64,000 nucleotides of DNA from Acetispira formosa (nom. nud.) (GTDB lineage: Bacteria > Desulfobacterota > Desulfarculia > Adiutricales > Adiutricaceae): positions 434,001-498,000 of the forward strand of contig CP026657.1 in assembly GCA_023525915.1 (NCBI GenBank), written 5' to 3'. Position 1 is the first letter of the stretch. Each line of letters starts with the position of its first letter. Under the pieces are notes generated by a model, which had not been told where the DNA came from, did no database searches, and saw only the letters and a program-made list of their open reading frames with translations. The translations under genes were made by a program, and so were the position numbers. Of this stretch, positions 43,149 to 52,392 are shown one piece after another.

Positions 43149-43467
43149 GTCTATTCCCCGTTTATGAAACCATGATGCGGTTCTTTTTGAATACACGCAG
43201 TATATATGCTGAGATGTTTGTTGTCTATATTTCTTTATCAATCTCCAATTATCAACTTCGTGTTCGATCAAAGCGGTACATGTGATAATGTGCCTCATCA
43301 GCGGGGTCACTGAGGTTAATGACCTAAAGGCCAATATGCCTTGCAAACACCTATTGCAGTAAAGATAACCAACAACTTCGTTAGCAAATGGATTTTTAGA
43401 TCGATAGCCTGTAGACAAATATGACCAATATTATTATAATTAGGATGATCGTCAATGGAGGAAAATT

Positions 43468-43680
43468 ATGATCATTACTTCTACTGAATTTAAAACCAAT
43501 ATCGGCAAGTATCTTGACCTTGTTGATCGCGAAGAAATAATCATTACTCGTAACGGTAAACGAGTAGCCAAACTGGTCGATGCCACCGATAAGTCTGACC
43601 TGGTTAAAGCTCTTAAAGGAGTTTTACCGATTGACGCATCGTTGGAAGCCGCTAAAGAAGAACGGTTGGGCATGAAATGA
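43468..43680 (+). CDS. Phd/YefM-type antitoxin
   Basis: A 70-residue Phd/YefM-fold antitoxin (KYLDLVDREEIIITRNGKR, shown in part, then VAKLVDATD). It is a paralogue of the orphan antitoxin at 27196 (about 73% identical). The gene has a GGAGG site and overlaps the PIN toxin by four bases. It should bind the operon promoter and neutralise the toxin. Confidence 0.88.
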   Translation: MIITSTEFKTNIGKYLDLVDREEIIITRNGKRVAKLVDATDKSDLVKALKGVLPIDASLEAAKEERLGMK

Positions 43681-44096
43681 AGGTTGTCGTTGATACCAAT
43701 ATTGTTATTGATGTACTCACCGATAGAGAACCATTTGTTACGCACTCTGAGAACGTATTCAATATGATAGCCAACAATCGGCTCCAAGCGGCGATAACGG
43801 CCAACACTATTACAGATATAGCCTACTTGCTTCGCAAGCATTGTCATGACCTTCAGATCGTCAGAAATTCATTGGCCAACCTAATGGAACTATTTGAGGT
43901 AATTGAGGTTTCTAAAGAACGCTGTGTCAAGGCATTGGGGCTTCCAATTAACGACTATGAGGACGCTCTTTTAGCCGAATGCGCCCGAAAATGGGGTGCG
44001 GAACTGATCATTACCCGCAACTTAAAGGATTTTACCAGCTCCCCAGTACCCGCAGTAAGTCCAAATGAGTTCCTGGAAAAGTACAATCAGGCCTGA
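43677..44096 (+). CDS. PIN-domain toxin
   Basis: A 139-residue PIN-domain ribonuclease toxin. Acidic active-site positions are visible: D6 (VVVDTNIVID), a TDIAYLLRK region where the family usually has an acidic residue, the INDYEDALLAECA stretch (several Asp/Glu near residues 100-105) and LIITRNLKDF. These four-acid pockets bind metal and cut RNA in VapC-like toxins. It overlaps its antitoxin. It is intact, unlike the copy broken by IS630 at 27427. Confidence 0.88.
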   Translation: MKVVVDTNIVIDVLTDREPFVTHSENVFNMIANNRLQAAITANTITDIAYLLRKHCHDLQIVRNSLANLMELFEVIEVSKERCVKALGLPINDYEDALLAECARKWGAELIITRNLKDFTSSPVPAVSPNEFLEKYNQA

Positions 44097-44155
44097 AATC
44101 AGGTTTTGGTTCGATTCAGTGCTGCGGAATCTTACCACTTTCTAATTGGGTCACG

Positions 44156-44179
44156 AGTGTGCCACCTAAGTGTGCCACC
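44156..44179. repeat. Direct repeats near the tRNA remnant (possible integrase arm sites)
   Basis: AGTGTGCCACC occurs twice, at 44156-44166 and 44169-44179, only 13 bases apart. About 75 bases further on lies a tRNA 3'-end sequence. Short direct repeats in this setting resemble integrase arm-binding sites; this is an inference. Confidence 0.35.
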
Positions 44180-44251
44180 AGGTTGATTTCTTAAAAGTTT
44201 TATGCTAATATTTTTCCATAGTTAGCTGATAATAACGCATCATGTGCGCCC

Positions 44252-44270
44252 TTTCCGTCCCTCGGCACCA
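44252..44270 (+). other. tRNA 3'-end remnant (candidate attachment site)
   Basis: TTTCCGTCCCTCGGCACCA has the form of the last part of a tRNA gene: T-stem 3' strand beginning with the invariant C, acceptor strand CCTCGGC, discriminator A and encoded CCA. No tRNA body precedes it, but a tRNA-style terminator follows. This is how an attachment site looks after an element integrates in a tRNA gene. The acceptor fits a leucine-type tRNA, with low certainty. The intact tRNA is not in the window. Confidence 0.5.
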
Positions 44271-44280
44271 CTTTTTGATG

Positions 44281-44318
44281 AGGACTTCAGTAAATAGCTG
44301 AAGTCCTTATTTTTTTAT
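44281..44318 (+). terminator. Terminator downstream of the tRNA remnant
   Basis: AGGACTTCAG (44281-44290) pairs perfectly with CTGAAGTCCT (44298-44307), followed by TATTTTTTTATTTT. It probably once ended the tRNA transcript. Confidence 0.85.
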
Positions 44319-44426
44319 TTTGTCGACTTCAGCTCCAAACATCGCTTTCACTACATCGGCACCCAATTGGGGTCAAACCGGTGGGTCAAACTTAAGATGG
44401 GACGAGTAAGGAGCCGACGATGAATC

Positions 44427-44537
44427 GATCTAAGCCAAAACATGGCTGGGATGTTGAAACCCCTTAAAGCAGAAGAGCGTATACTATTGCTCAATTTTAT
44501 AGCCGAAGCGATAAAGCTGTTTAAGAGACGCAAATAA
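44427..44537 (+). pseudogene. C-terminal fragment of an XRE regulator
   Basis: Translation gives DLSQNMAGMLKPLKAEER followed by ILLLNFIAEAIKLFKRRK and a stop. This matches the last 35 residues of the XRE regulator at 8578 (NLSGMLASLKEDER, LLLSFMAEAVKLFKNRK) at most positions. The DNA-binding part is missing, and a frameshift lies just upstream. It is the stub of a second copy. The rest of 44320-44890 contains no supported gene. Confidence 0.7.
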
Positions 44538-44896
44538 GTATTAAGCGTGAGAAGCCTTCCTTGACTTGGCTTTAAACTGGATGGACCTCAAATCTCAGTT
44601 GGAGGGCACTGCCACTCCGCTATATTGAGATTATTAGCCTGGATCAGCCTCTTTGGCCTTTCCGTCCAATTGCAAGAATTACGGATCTGGCCTGAAATCT
44701 TATCATCTTGGAAAGAGGTAGTTTTTCTCAAAAGACTTTATGTTGGTCTCCGGCAGGCTTCACCGCTACTAATTTTCCGATGAATTTGGTTAAATATAAC
44801 TATTGATGATAAATGATGTAATTACAATTTTTTATCTTAGTCATGCTGGCGGAAAGTGGCGTTAAAAAAAGAAAAGAGATTTCACGAACATTTTTT

Positions 44897-44963
44897 GCCC
44901 TAATGTGTTGACAAATAAAATGTGATCACATATATTAAATTACACGTTAGACGCCCTAATGTG
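44897..44963 (+). promoter_or_regulatory. Promoter with operator-like repeats for the type I R-M operon
   Basis: TTGACA (44908-44913) and TATATT (44931-44936) with 17-base spacing form a strong sigma-70 promoter. The palindrome TGTGATCACA (44921-44930) lies between them. A direct repeat GCCCTAATGTG (44897 and 44953) brackets the promoter; the second copy forms an inverted repeat with CACGTTAG. It looks like a repressed promoter serving the R-M genes downstream. Confidence 0.6.
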
Positions 44964-45006
44964 CGAAGTAGCAGGTAAAAATTTCATAACCAAGCGGTTG
45001 GTATTA

Positions 45007-45603
45007 ATGACGCAAAAAACAACGCAACTTTTGGACAACATTGCCGAGGTGAGTGCGAGCTATCCATTTAGGTCTAGGGTTGAAGATAGCCCCGATGGAA
45101 CCCTGTATGTTTTGCAAGTGCAAAATATTACTGCCGCTAATGAAATATTGTGGGACGAAACTGTCCTTACCGAGGATTTTCCCAGCGCAGAAAAATACCT
45201 TGTTTCGCATGGAGATATCCTTTTTATGCTACGAGGCCCTGGCTATCGGGCCATATATCTGAACAAGGTTGAGGAACGAGCGGTGGCTTCCACCCAGTTC
45301 TTCCAGATTCGAGTTACCGATCCCTCCATTATTTTACCTGAATTTCTTGCGTGGCAAATGAATCAGGCACCAGTTAAACAGTACATAGAATCCATGGAAT
45401 TCGGTTCCACAATACGTACCATCCGCATTGCAGACCTCAAACGTATGCCCATTGTCATACCTTCTATTGAACGGCAAAATGAGCTTATATCGCTGGGGTT
45501 TTCCATCAACCGCAAGAACACTCTTTTAATGAAGCTGATGGAGTTGAATCTTGAGTTTATGGCGTCTGTTGCCTTTAAAGAAGTATCTCCTAACACACTG
45601 TAA
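45007..45603 (+). CDS. Half-size type I specificity-like protein (single recognition domain)
   Basis: A 198-residue protein resembling one half of HsdS: a single target recognition domain (about 1-150: GDILFMLRGPGYRAIYL, then a STQFFQIRV segment and IPSIERQNELISLG) followed by a helical segment (about 150-190). Full S subunits have two such halves; halves can pair to make a working subunit. The ATG at 45007 is used because the 16-codon extension lacks a ribosome site, although the site before 45007 is also weak. It lies upstream of hsdM and is expressed from the promoter at 44908. It could alter the specificity of the type I enzyme; a remnant of an older hsdS is the alternative. Confidence 0.65.
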   Translation: MTQKTTQLLDNIAEVSASYPFRSRVEDSPDGTLYVLQVQNITAANEILWDETVLTEDFPSAEKYLVSHGDILFMLRGPGYRAIYLNKVEERAVASTQFFQIRVTDPSIILPEFLAWQMNQAPVKQYIESMEFGSTIRTIRIADLKRMPIVIPSIERQNELISLGFSINRKNTLLMKLMELNLEFMASVAFKEVSPNTL

Positions 45604-45696
45604 TATATTCGAAAAATCACATGAAACAGTAATGGGAGCCAAGCTGCGAGTAAGCAACAGTCAAATCCATACCCCTCTGTCAAAGAAGGATAAATC

Positions 45697-47913
45697 ATGA
45701 TTACGGAACAACATAACAAAATTGTCGAGTTTATATGGAGCATCGCAGAACGCCTGCGCGGTCCTTACCGCCCGCCTCAATACCGCAAGGTAATGCTGCC
45801 CCTTATCGTCTTGCGCCGACTCGACATGGTTCTGGAGGACAGCAAGAGTGATGTATTGGCGGAATGTGAACGCCTCAAAGCCCAAAAAATATCTGATGAG
45901 ACAATAGTGAAAACCCTGGCTCAGTTTGTCCAAAAGAAGCATGGCATCAGTTTTTTCAACATAAGCCCCTACACTTTTAAAACGCTGCTGCATGATTCTG
46001 AAGGCCTGGCGGCTAACCTTGTTGCCTACATCAATGGGTTTTCCCCCAATGTCCGGGATATATTTGAAAAATTCAAATTTGAAGCTGAGATAGCCGTATT
46101 GGATGAAAAAAACCGCCTATTCAATATCATCAAAGAGTTTGCCAGGCCTCAAATAGACCTTCACCCGGATCGCGTCAACAATCTTCAGATGGGCTATATC
46201 TTTGAACACCTCATCCGCCGCTTCAATGAGCAGGCCAACGAGGAAGCGGGGGATCACTTTACCCCACGCGAGGTCATCACTCTTATGGCCCATCTTTTGT
46301 ACACTAAGGATGAAGATGTCTACAAGGAACATATTGTCCGTACCATATATGACCCGGCGTGCGGCACCGGCGGCATGCTTTCAGTTTCCGAAGAATATAT
46401 CCGGGAACAAAATCCAGACGCCCACCTTATGCTTTACGGACAGGACTATAATGATGAATCCTGGGCTATCTGTTGTTCTGATATGCTAATCAAGGGTGAG
46501 ACTGTAGCTAATATCGCCTTGGGTGATACACTTGGCGACGGCAAAAGCTTCGACCTGCATCCAGACAAAAAATTCCACTATATGCTGGCCAATCCGCCAT
46601 TCGGCGTGGATTGGAAAGATCAGAAAAACAATGTTGAAAAAGAACATGAACAATTTGGCCTAAAGGGTCGTTTCGGCCCTGGGCTGCCCAGGATCAACGA
46701 TGGCTCACTGCTGTTTCTGCTGCACATGCTGTCCAAACGCCGCCCCACAGAAAACGAAGGCGGCGAAGCGGGGGACGGCTCTAGGATCGCCATTGTATTT
46801 AACGGTTCGCCTCTCTTTACCGGGGATGCCGGCGGCGGTGAAAGCAACATTCGTCGCTGGATAATTGAAAATGATTGGCTTGATGCCGTTGTGGCTCTGC
46901 CGGACCAGCTTTTTTACAACACAGGCATCTATACCTATATATGGCTTGTTACTAACCGGAAACATCCATCCCGCCAGGGGAAGGTTCAGCTTATTGACGC
47001 CACCCGCCACTTTCGTAAGATGAAAAAAAGTTTGGGTAATAAGCGCAATGAACTCTCAGAGGAACATATAACAGAAATTGCCCGTTTATATGGGGAGTTC
47101 AGTCATAACGGCACCAGTATGGTCAATGGCACCGGTAATCCCAAAGAACGCATCTGCTCCAAAGTGTTTTCCAACCAGGCTTTCGGTTACCTGAAACTGA
47201 CCGTGGAGCGTCCTTTAAGAGTCAACGTGCAGGTAAACCCGGACCGACTGGAACGCTTCACCTCTTGCGGAGCATTTACCTCACTGGTTGAAAGTAAAAA
47301 AAGAAAAGATCGGGAAGGGGCCCAAAAGGATATCGCCGCCGGGCTAGCCATGCAAAAAAGCCTTATGGAAATGCTGGCTATATTTGACCAGGACAAGCTT
47401 TACCTCGACCGAGCTGTTTTTGAGGTCGATCTCAAAAAAGCCTGTAAAAAGACAAAATGCAAGCTGGAGGCCGCCATGAAAAAGGCCATTCTTACGGCTT
47501 TGAGCGAACGCGATCCCGAGGCCGCCATTGTGCTGGACGCCAAAGGCAATCCCGAACCCGACCCGGAACTGCGGGATACGGAAAATATGCTTTTGCCGGA
47601 AGATATCTCCCTGCCCCTGCCTTTGGACTATGAGAGCAAGGGCAGCAAGGCGGACAACAGCAAACTGGTGGCCCTGCTCAAGGACTACTGCGACGAATAC
47701 TTTGAACGCGAAGTCAAACCCCACTGGCCGGAGGCCTGGATAGATTACGATAAAACCAGATTAGGCTACGAAATTCCCATTACCAGACACTTTTACGTTT
47801 ATGAGCCTCCTCGCTCCCTGGAAGACATCGAAGCGGATATAGCCGCATTGGAAGCGGAGATCGCCGAGCAGCAGGCTTCCATTACCGGTTTTATTCAAGG
47901 GGGCCAATCATGA
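45697..47913 (+). CDS. hsdM: Type I restriction-modification methyltransferase (HsdM)
   Basis: A 738-residue N6-adenine methyltransferase. The N-terminal HsdM domain (PPQYRKVMLPLIVLRRLD) precedes motif I DPACGTGGML (219-228) and motif IV NPPFG (299-303). A long C-terminal extension (about 560-738) includes a Lys/Glu-rich coiled coil and ends in a helical segment. It methylates one adenine on each strand with HsdS as guide, protecting host DNA. The four-base overlap with hsdS supports a single operon. Confidence 0.95.
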   Translation: MITEQHNKIVEFIWSIAERLRGPYRPPQYRKVMLPLIVLRRLDMVLEDSKSDVLAECERLKAQKISDETIVKTLAQFVQKKHGISFFNISPYTFKTLLHDSEGLAANLVAYINGFSPNVRDIFEKFKFEAEIAVLDEKNRLFNIIKEFARPQIDLHPDRVNNLQMGYIFEHLIRRFNEQANEEAGDHFTPREVITLMAHLLYTKDEDVYKEHIVRTIYDPACGTGGMLSVSEEYIREQNPDAHLMLYGQDYNDESWAICCSDMLIKGETVANIALGDTLGDGKSFDLHPDKKFHYMLANPPFGVDWKDQKNNVEKEHEQFGLKGRFGPGLPRINDGSLLFLLHMLSKRRPTENEGGEAGDGSRIAIVFNGSPLFTGDAGGGESNIRRWIIENDWLDAVVALPDQLFYNTGIYTYIWLVTNRKHPSRQGKVQLIDATRHFRKMKKSLGNKRNELSEEHITEIARLYGEFSHNGTSMVNGTGNPKERICSKVFSNQAFGYLKLTVERPLRVNVQVNPDRLERFTSCGAFTSLVESKKRKDREGAQKDIAAGLAMQKSLMEMLAIFDQDKLYLDRAVFEVDLKKACKKTKCKLEAAMKKAILTALSERDPEAAIVLDAKGNPEPDPELRDTENMLLPEDISLPLPLDYESKGSKADNSKLVALLKDYCDEYFEREVKPHWPEAWIDYDKTRLGYEIPITRHFYVYEPPRSLEDIEADIAALEAEIAEQQASITGFIQGGQS

Positions 47914-49271
47914 GTTCGGTGCCGCATGGCTGGAAGCCTTACCCGGCCTACAAGGATTCAGGTGTGGAATGGCCAAAACAAGTGCCGGAAGAATGGGAGG
48001 TTAAGCGCCTTCGTTTTTTAACGCGTACAAACCCCGTTAGGTCTGAAGTTTCTCTATCATCAAACACTATGGTTACCTTTGCTCCTATGGAAGCTGTCGG
48101 TGAATACGGTGGGATGGTTGGCCAAGAGAAAACTTTAGACGAAATTGGCAGTGGCTATACATATTTTGCAAATAATGATATTTTAGTTGCCAAAATAACC
48201 CCTTGCTTTGAAAACGGCAAGGGAGCACATGCAATGAACCTGACAAATTGCGTTGGTTTTGGTTCGACAGAATTCCATGTTATTAGATCAATTGATTGCT
48301 TATCCCCACGCTTTCTTTTTTATGTAACCATCAGCCATCTATTTCGTAAGCGCGGCGAATCTTTTATGTATGGTGCGGGAGGACAAAAAAGAATTCCCGA
48401 TAATTATGTAAAAGACTTCTTTCTACCAACACCTCCAATTTCTGAACAATACATCATAGCCGCTTTTCTCGATCATGAATGTGCCCGCATTGACGAACTC
48501 ATAGAAAAAAAACGCCGGCTGCTTGCATTATTGGAAGAAAAACGCCGCGCCGTCATCACCCAGACAGTAACGCATGGGCTTGACCGAAATGCGCCAATGA
48601 AGGACTCTGGAGTTGAGTGGATGGGGCAGATTCCACAGGAATGGGAAATTAAACGGTTAAAATACATTGGATTAATTACATTGGGACTTACATATAGCCC
48701 TGAAGAAGTAAGTCATAACGGATATGGTACATTAGTCCTCAGGTCTTCAAATATTCAGCAGGGTAAGCTGTCTTTCACCGATCTTGTATTTGTAGATAAG
48801 AAGATTCCGAAAAAGCTTAAGACAAGGCAAGGTGACATACTGGTTTGTACAAGAAATGGTAGTCGCGCTTTGATCGGTAAAAATGCGATAATTACTGCTG
48901 AAACTGGGGATGCTACTTTTGGAGTATTCATGTCTATCATACGTAGCCCTTTCTATCAATATCTATATTGGGTACTAAATTCCAACCTCTTTGAATATAA
49001 GTCGGGTAGTTATTTAACCAGTACAATTAACCAACTGACCATTCAAAACTTGAACAGCTTTGAAGTTCCTTTCCCCAAATGGGACGAACAACAAGCCATC
49101 GTTGCCTATCTCAATGCCGCCACCGCCGCTATTGATGCCAAGCGACAGGCCCAGGAGCGATCAATCGGACTTTTGCAAGAGTACCGCGCTTCTCTCATTA
49201 CTCATGCCGTCACCGGCAAGATTGATGTGCGTGATTTTCAGCCCGCGCATTCTTATCAGGAAGCCATATGA
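47910..49271 (+). CDS. hsdS: Type I restriction-modification specificity subunit (HsdS)
   Basis: A 453-residue S subunit with the usual two-fold layout. The first half starts near KDSGVEWPKQVPEEWEVKRL and the second near KDSGVEWMGQIPQEWEIKRL, each followed by a variable recognition domain. Conserved helices follow each domain (KKRRLLALLEEKRRAVIT, and QERSIGLLQEYRASLITHAVTG at the end, in part). The two recognition domains read two half-sites of a split DNA target; the target is not readable. It overlaps hsdM and hsdR by four bases each. Confidence 0.95.
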   Translation: MSSVPHGWKPYPAYKDSGVEWPKQVPEEWEVKRLRFLTRTNPVRSEVSLSSNTMVTFAPMEAVGEYGGMVGQEKTLDEIGSGYTYFANNDILVAKITPCFENGKGAHAMNLTNCVGFGSTEFHVIRSIDCLSPRFLFYVTISHLFRKRGESFMYGAGGQKRIPDNYVKDFFLPTPPISEQYIIAAFLDHECARIDELIEKKRRLLALLEEKRRAVITQTVTHGLDRNAPMKDSGVEWMGQIPQEWEIKRLKYIGLITLGLTYSPEEVSHNGYGTLVLRSSNIQQGKLSFTDLVFVDKKIPKKLKTRQGDILVCTRNGSRALIGKNAIITAETGDATFGVFMSIIRSPFYQYLYWVLNSNLFEYKSGSYLTSTINQLTIQNLNSFEVPFPKWDEQQAIVAYLNAATAAIDAKRQAQERSIGLLQEYRASLITHAVTGKIDVRDFQPAHSYQEAI

Positions 49272-52200
49272 CCGCTATGCATACAGAGCGATGCTTCGAA
49301 GAAGCCATTGCTGAAAACACATTCCTGGCCAACGGCTATATAAAGCGTACCAACAAGGATTTCGATGCCGAACGAGCCCTTTTCCCCGCTGATATTTTCG
49401 CCTGGATTCAAGCCTCCCAGCCTAAGGTCTGGCAGGCTCTCACTAAGGTATTCGACACGGAAAAAAAACTTGCCGCCACTCTTTTAGAATCCCTGGTCAA
49501 AGAACTGGCGGCGAAGGGCAGCCTGCATGTGCTGCGCCACGGCTTCAAATGTTATGGCAAAACTATACGCATGGCAGCTTTTGCCCCGGCTACAGGCCTC
49601 AATCCGGAGACATTGGCCGGATACAAAGCTAATATCTGCGTTGTGGCTCGGCAGATTTCTTGCCGGCCTGGCTCCAAGGACAGCATAGATACCGTGCTTG
49701 CGCTCAACGGCATCCCGGTTATTACCATGGAGCTAAAAAACCAGATGACCGGGCAACGGGTCACGGATGCTCAACGACAGTATGAGAATGACCGCGATCC
49801 TGGTGCCCCATTGTTTCGCTTCAAAGAACGCGCATTGGCACATTTTGCGGTTGATACCGACCTGGCCTACATGTGCACTAAGCTGAATAAAAAAGATACT
49901 TTCTGGCTACCTTTTAACCAGGGCAACGGCTTCGGAGCGGGAAACCCGCCCTCGACTGGCGGGCAATACCGCACTGCCTATCTTTGGCAAGATACCTTGA
50001 GTCGTGAAAGCCTTCTTGATCTGCTGGCTCGCTTCATCCATCTTGAAACGAAAACCAAAAAAGTGGCTATTGGCAAGGTGATAAAGAATGTTACCACAGA
50101 AACCATCATATTCCCTCGCTTTCACCAACTCGCGGCGGTGCGCAAGCTCACCTCTCACGCACGGGAATACGGTTCCGGGTATAATTATCTTATCCAGCAT
50201 TCGGCCGGTTCGGGCAAATCAAATTCCATAGGCTGGCTGGCCCATCATCTGGCCGGCTTGCACAATGGGGCTGACGAAAAGATCTTCCACTCAGTCATCG
50301 TGGTGACAGACAGGGTTGTTATTGATCGCCAGCTTCAGGACACTATCTACCAGTTTGAACACAAACGTGGTGTTGTGGAAAAAATTGACCAGAATACCCG
50401 CCAATTGGTGGAGTCTCTGGCTTCCGGCGTACCTATTATCATCAGCACTATCCAAAAGTTTCCCTTCATCGCCACCGCGGTGGAAAAATTGGCCAAGGAA
50501 GGGTCGAATATCGCTCTATCCACCGCAGGCAAACGTTTTGCGGTGATTATTGACGAAGCCCATTCTTCCCAAAGCGGAGAAACCGCTATAGAGCTACGTC
50601 GGGTGTTGAACAAGGATGGCATTGAAGCGGTGGTCGCTGAACAACTTCTTGATACCGACGATGATGAAACGCTGAGTGCGGAAGCCAGGGAAAAGCTATA
50701 TAAAGAAGTACTGGCCCGCACCAGGCAGCCTAACCTGAGCTATTTCGCTTTTACCGCTACTCCCAAATTCAAGACCAAAGCAGTGTTCAACGAGCCAGGT
50801 CAGGACGGGAAATCCCCATTTCATCTGTACTCCATGCGTCAGGCTATCGAGGAAAAATTTATCCATGACGTTCTGGCACATTATGTGCCTTACAAGACCT
50901 ATTTTAAACTTGTCAAGCAGGTTGAAAACGACCCGGCAGTGCCCAAGCGCAAGGCGGCTCGCGCCCTGGCCCGGTTTGTCGGTCTCCACCCATACAATAT
51001 ACGTCAACATGTGGAAGTGATTATTGAGCATTTCCGCACTTCCACCATGCATAAGATCGGCGGCAGGGCCAAGGCCATGGTGGTGACGGAATCGCGATTG
51101 CACGCTGTACGGTATAAGCTGACTATTGATGAATATTTAAAAGAAAAAGGCTACCGGGACGTACGCACTCTGGTCGCCTTCTCTGGTGAAGTGATCGATC
51201 CGGACACAGGTCATAAATACACTGAGCCCGCTATGAACAAGGGCATTAGGGAAAAGGAACTGCCGGAGCGGTTTGATACAGAGGAATATAACGTATTGCT
51301 GGTCGCTGATAAATATCAGACAGGATTTGATCAACCTCTTTTACACACCATGTATGTGGATAAAAAGCTCGGCGGAGTTCAGGCCGTACAAACTCTCTCT
51401 CGTCTAAACCGGAGGGCGCAGGGCAAATCAGATACCTTTGTTCTGGACTTCCGCGATCAGCGCGAGGACATCTATAAGGGTTTTAAGCCGTATTATGAAA
51501 CTGTGGAGATGGACGATATGCCTGACCCGCAGCGGCTATATGTTTTGCAGCATGAATTATTGGACAAAAATGTAATCCACGAAGAAGAGGTACTGGCCTT
51601 TTGTGCTGTCTGGTTCAGTAAACGAGGCGATGCCGCCGGCAATCATCAGAAGCTGAATGCTATTCTTGACCAGGCGGTTGAGCGTTTCAAAGAGCTTGAT
51701 GAGAAGGATCGGGATCTTTTTCGCGGTAAATTGGAAGCTTTTCGACGACTATATGCTTTTCTTTCTCAGATCATTCCCTATGGTGACTCGGAATTAGAAA
51801 AGTTTTATGCTTATTGCCGATTTTTGCTGACTAAACTTCCTGTTGGCGATCAAACGCCCGGTTTTGCCCTTGACGATGAAATCGCCTTGCGCTTTTATCG
51901 GTTGGAAAAACTGGAAGAAGGAAAAATTAACCTTAATGAAGGAGACGCACCACCATTGAGAGGCCCGTTGGAAACAGGCACTGCTTCTGGTGAAGAACCT
52001 GAAGTTGCATTATCTACCCTAGTGGATAACCTGAACTTGCGCTTCGGCACCAACTTTACCCCAGCTGATCAGCTTTTCTTTGATCAAGTCGCAGAAGCGG
52101 CCGCTGAGGAAGACACTTTAAAACAAGCTTCAAAGGTAAACACCCTTGAGGGCTTTTCTCTAATTTTTGAAGAAATGTTGGAGCGCCTTTTTATCGAAAG

Positions 52201-52315
52201 GATGGAGGGCAACGAGGGTATTTTTGATCGCGTGATGGGCGATAAGAAGTTCCGCAAAATTGTGTCCGAACACTTGGTCAATGATGTATATGATAGACTC
52301 AAGGGTATTTCCTGA
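49268..52315 (+). CDS. hsdR: Type I restriction endonuclease subunit (HsdR)
   Basis: A 1015-residue motor-nuclease subunit. The N-terminal nuclease has ITMELKNQ (ELK active-site residues near residue 158). The motor domain has Walker A HSAGSGKSN (about 315-323), DEAH in IIDEAHSSQS (about 429) and later FTATPKFKTK, then LLVADKYQTGFDQP and LSRLNRRAQGK (motifs V-VI). Length and motif order fit intact HsdR of the EcoR124 type. It moves DNA past the bound complex and cuts unmodified DNA at a distance. Confidence 0.95.
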   Translation: MTAMHTERCFEEAIAENTFLANGYIKRTNKDFDAERALFPADIFAWIQASQPKVWQALTKVFDTEKKLAATLLESLVKELAAKGSLHVLRHGFKCYGKTIRMAAFAPATGLNPETLAGYKANICVVARQISCRPGSKDSIDTVLALNGIPVITMELKNQMTGQRVTDAQRQYENDRDPGAPLFRFKERALAHFAVDTDLAYMCTKLNKKDTFWLPFNQGNGFGAGNPPSTGGQYRTAYLWQDTLSRESLLDLLARFIHLETKTKKVAIGKVIKNVTTETIIFPRFHQLAAVRKLTSHAREYGSGYNYLIQHSAGSGKSNSIGWLAHHLAGLHNGADEKIFHSVIVVTDRVVIDRQLQDTIYQFEHKRGVVEKIDQNTRQLVESLASGVPIIISTIQKFPFIATAVEKLAKEGSNIALSTAGKRFAVIIDEAHSSQSGETAIELRRVLNKDGIEAVVAEQLLDTDDDETLSAEAREKLYKEVLARTRQPNLSYFAFTATPKFKTKAVFNEPGQDGKSPFHLYSMRQAIEEKFIHDVLAHYVPYKTYFKLVKQVENDPAVPKRKAARALARFVGLHPYNIRQHVEVIIEHFRTSTMHKIGGRAKAMVVTESRLHAVRYKLTIDEYLKEKGYRDVRTLVAFSGEVIDPDTGHKYTEPAMNKGIREKELPERFDTEEYNVLLVADKYQTGFDQPLLHTMYVDKKLGGVQAVQTLSRLNRRAQGKSDTFVLDFRDQREDIYKGFKPYYETVEMDDMPDPQRLYVLQHELLDKNVIHEEEVLAFCAVWFSKRGDAAGNHQKLNAILDQAVERFKELDEKDRDLFRGKLEAFRRLYAFLSQIIPYGDSELEKFYAYCRFLLTKLPVGDQTPGFALDDEIALRFYRLEKLEEGKINLNEGDAPPLRGPLETGTASGEEPEVALSTLVDNLNLRFGTNFTPADQLFFDQVAEAAAEEDTLKQASKVNTLEGFSLIFEEMLERLFIERMEGNEGIFDRVMGDKKFRKIVSEHLVNDVYDRLKGIS

Positions 52316-52392
52316 AGAATTCGAAACGCAGGCTATGACCCAGCTGATAACTTTGATTTTAGCCAATAAATAAAAGGAGCAGGTACGTAACC

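Noticed and set aside
43149..43418. N-terminal extension of the helicase-PLD gene by 90 codons
   Set aside because: The frame is open, but it lacks a ribosome site, while GGGGAA precedes the ATG at 43148; the extension has no helicase-like sequence.
44100..44270. Complete tRNA gene
   Set aside because: Only the 3' end is tRNA-like; no anticodon arm, D arm or 5' acceptor strand precedes it.
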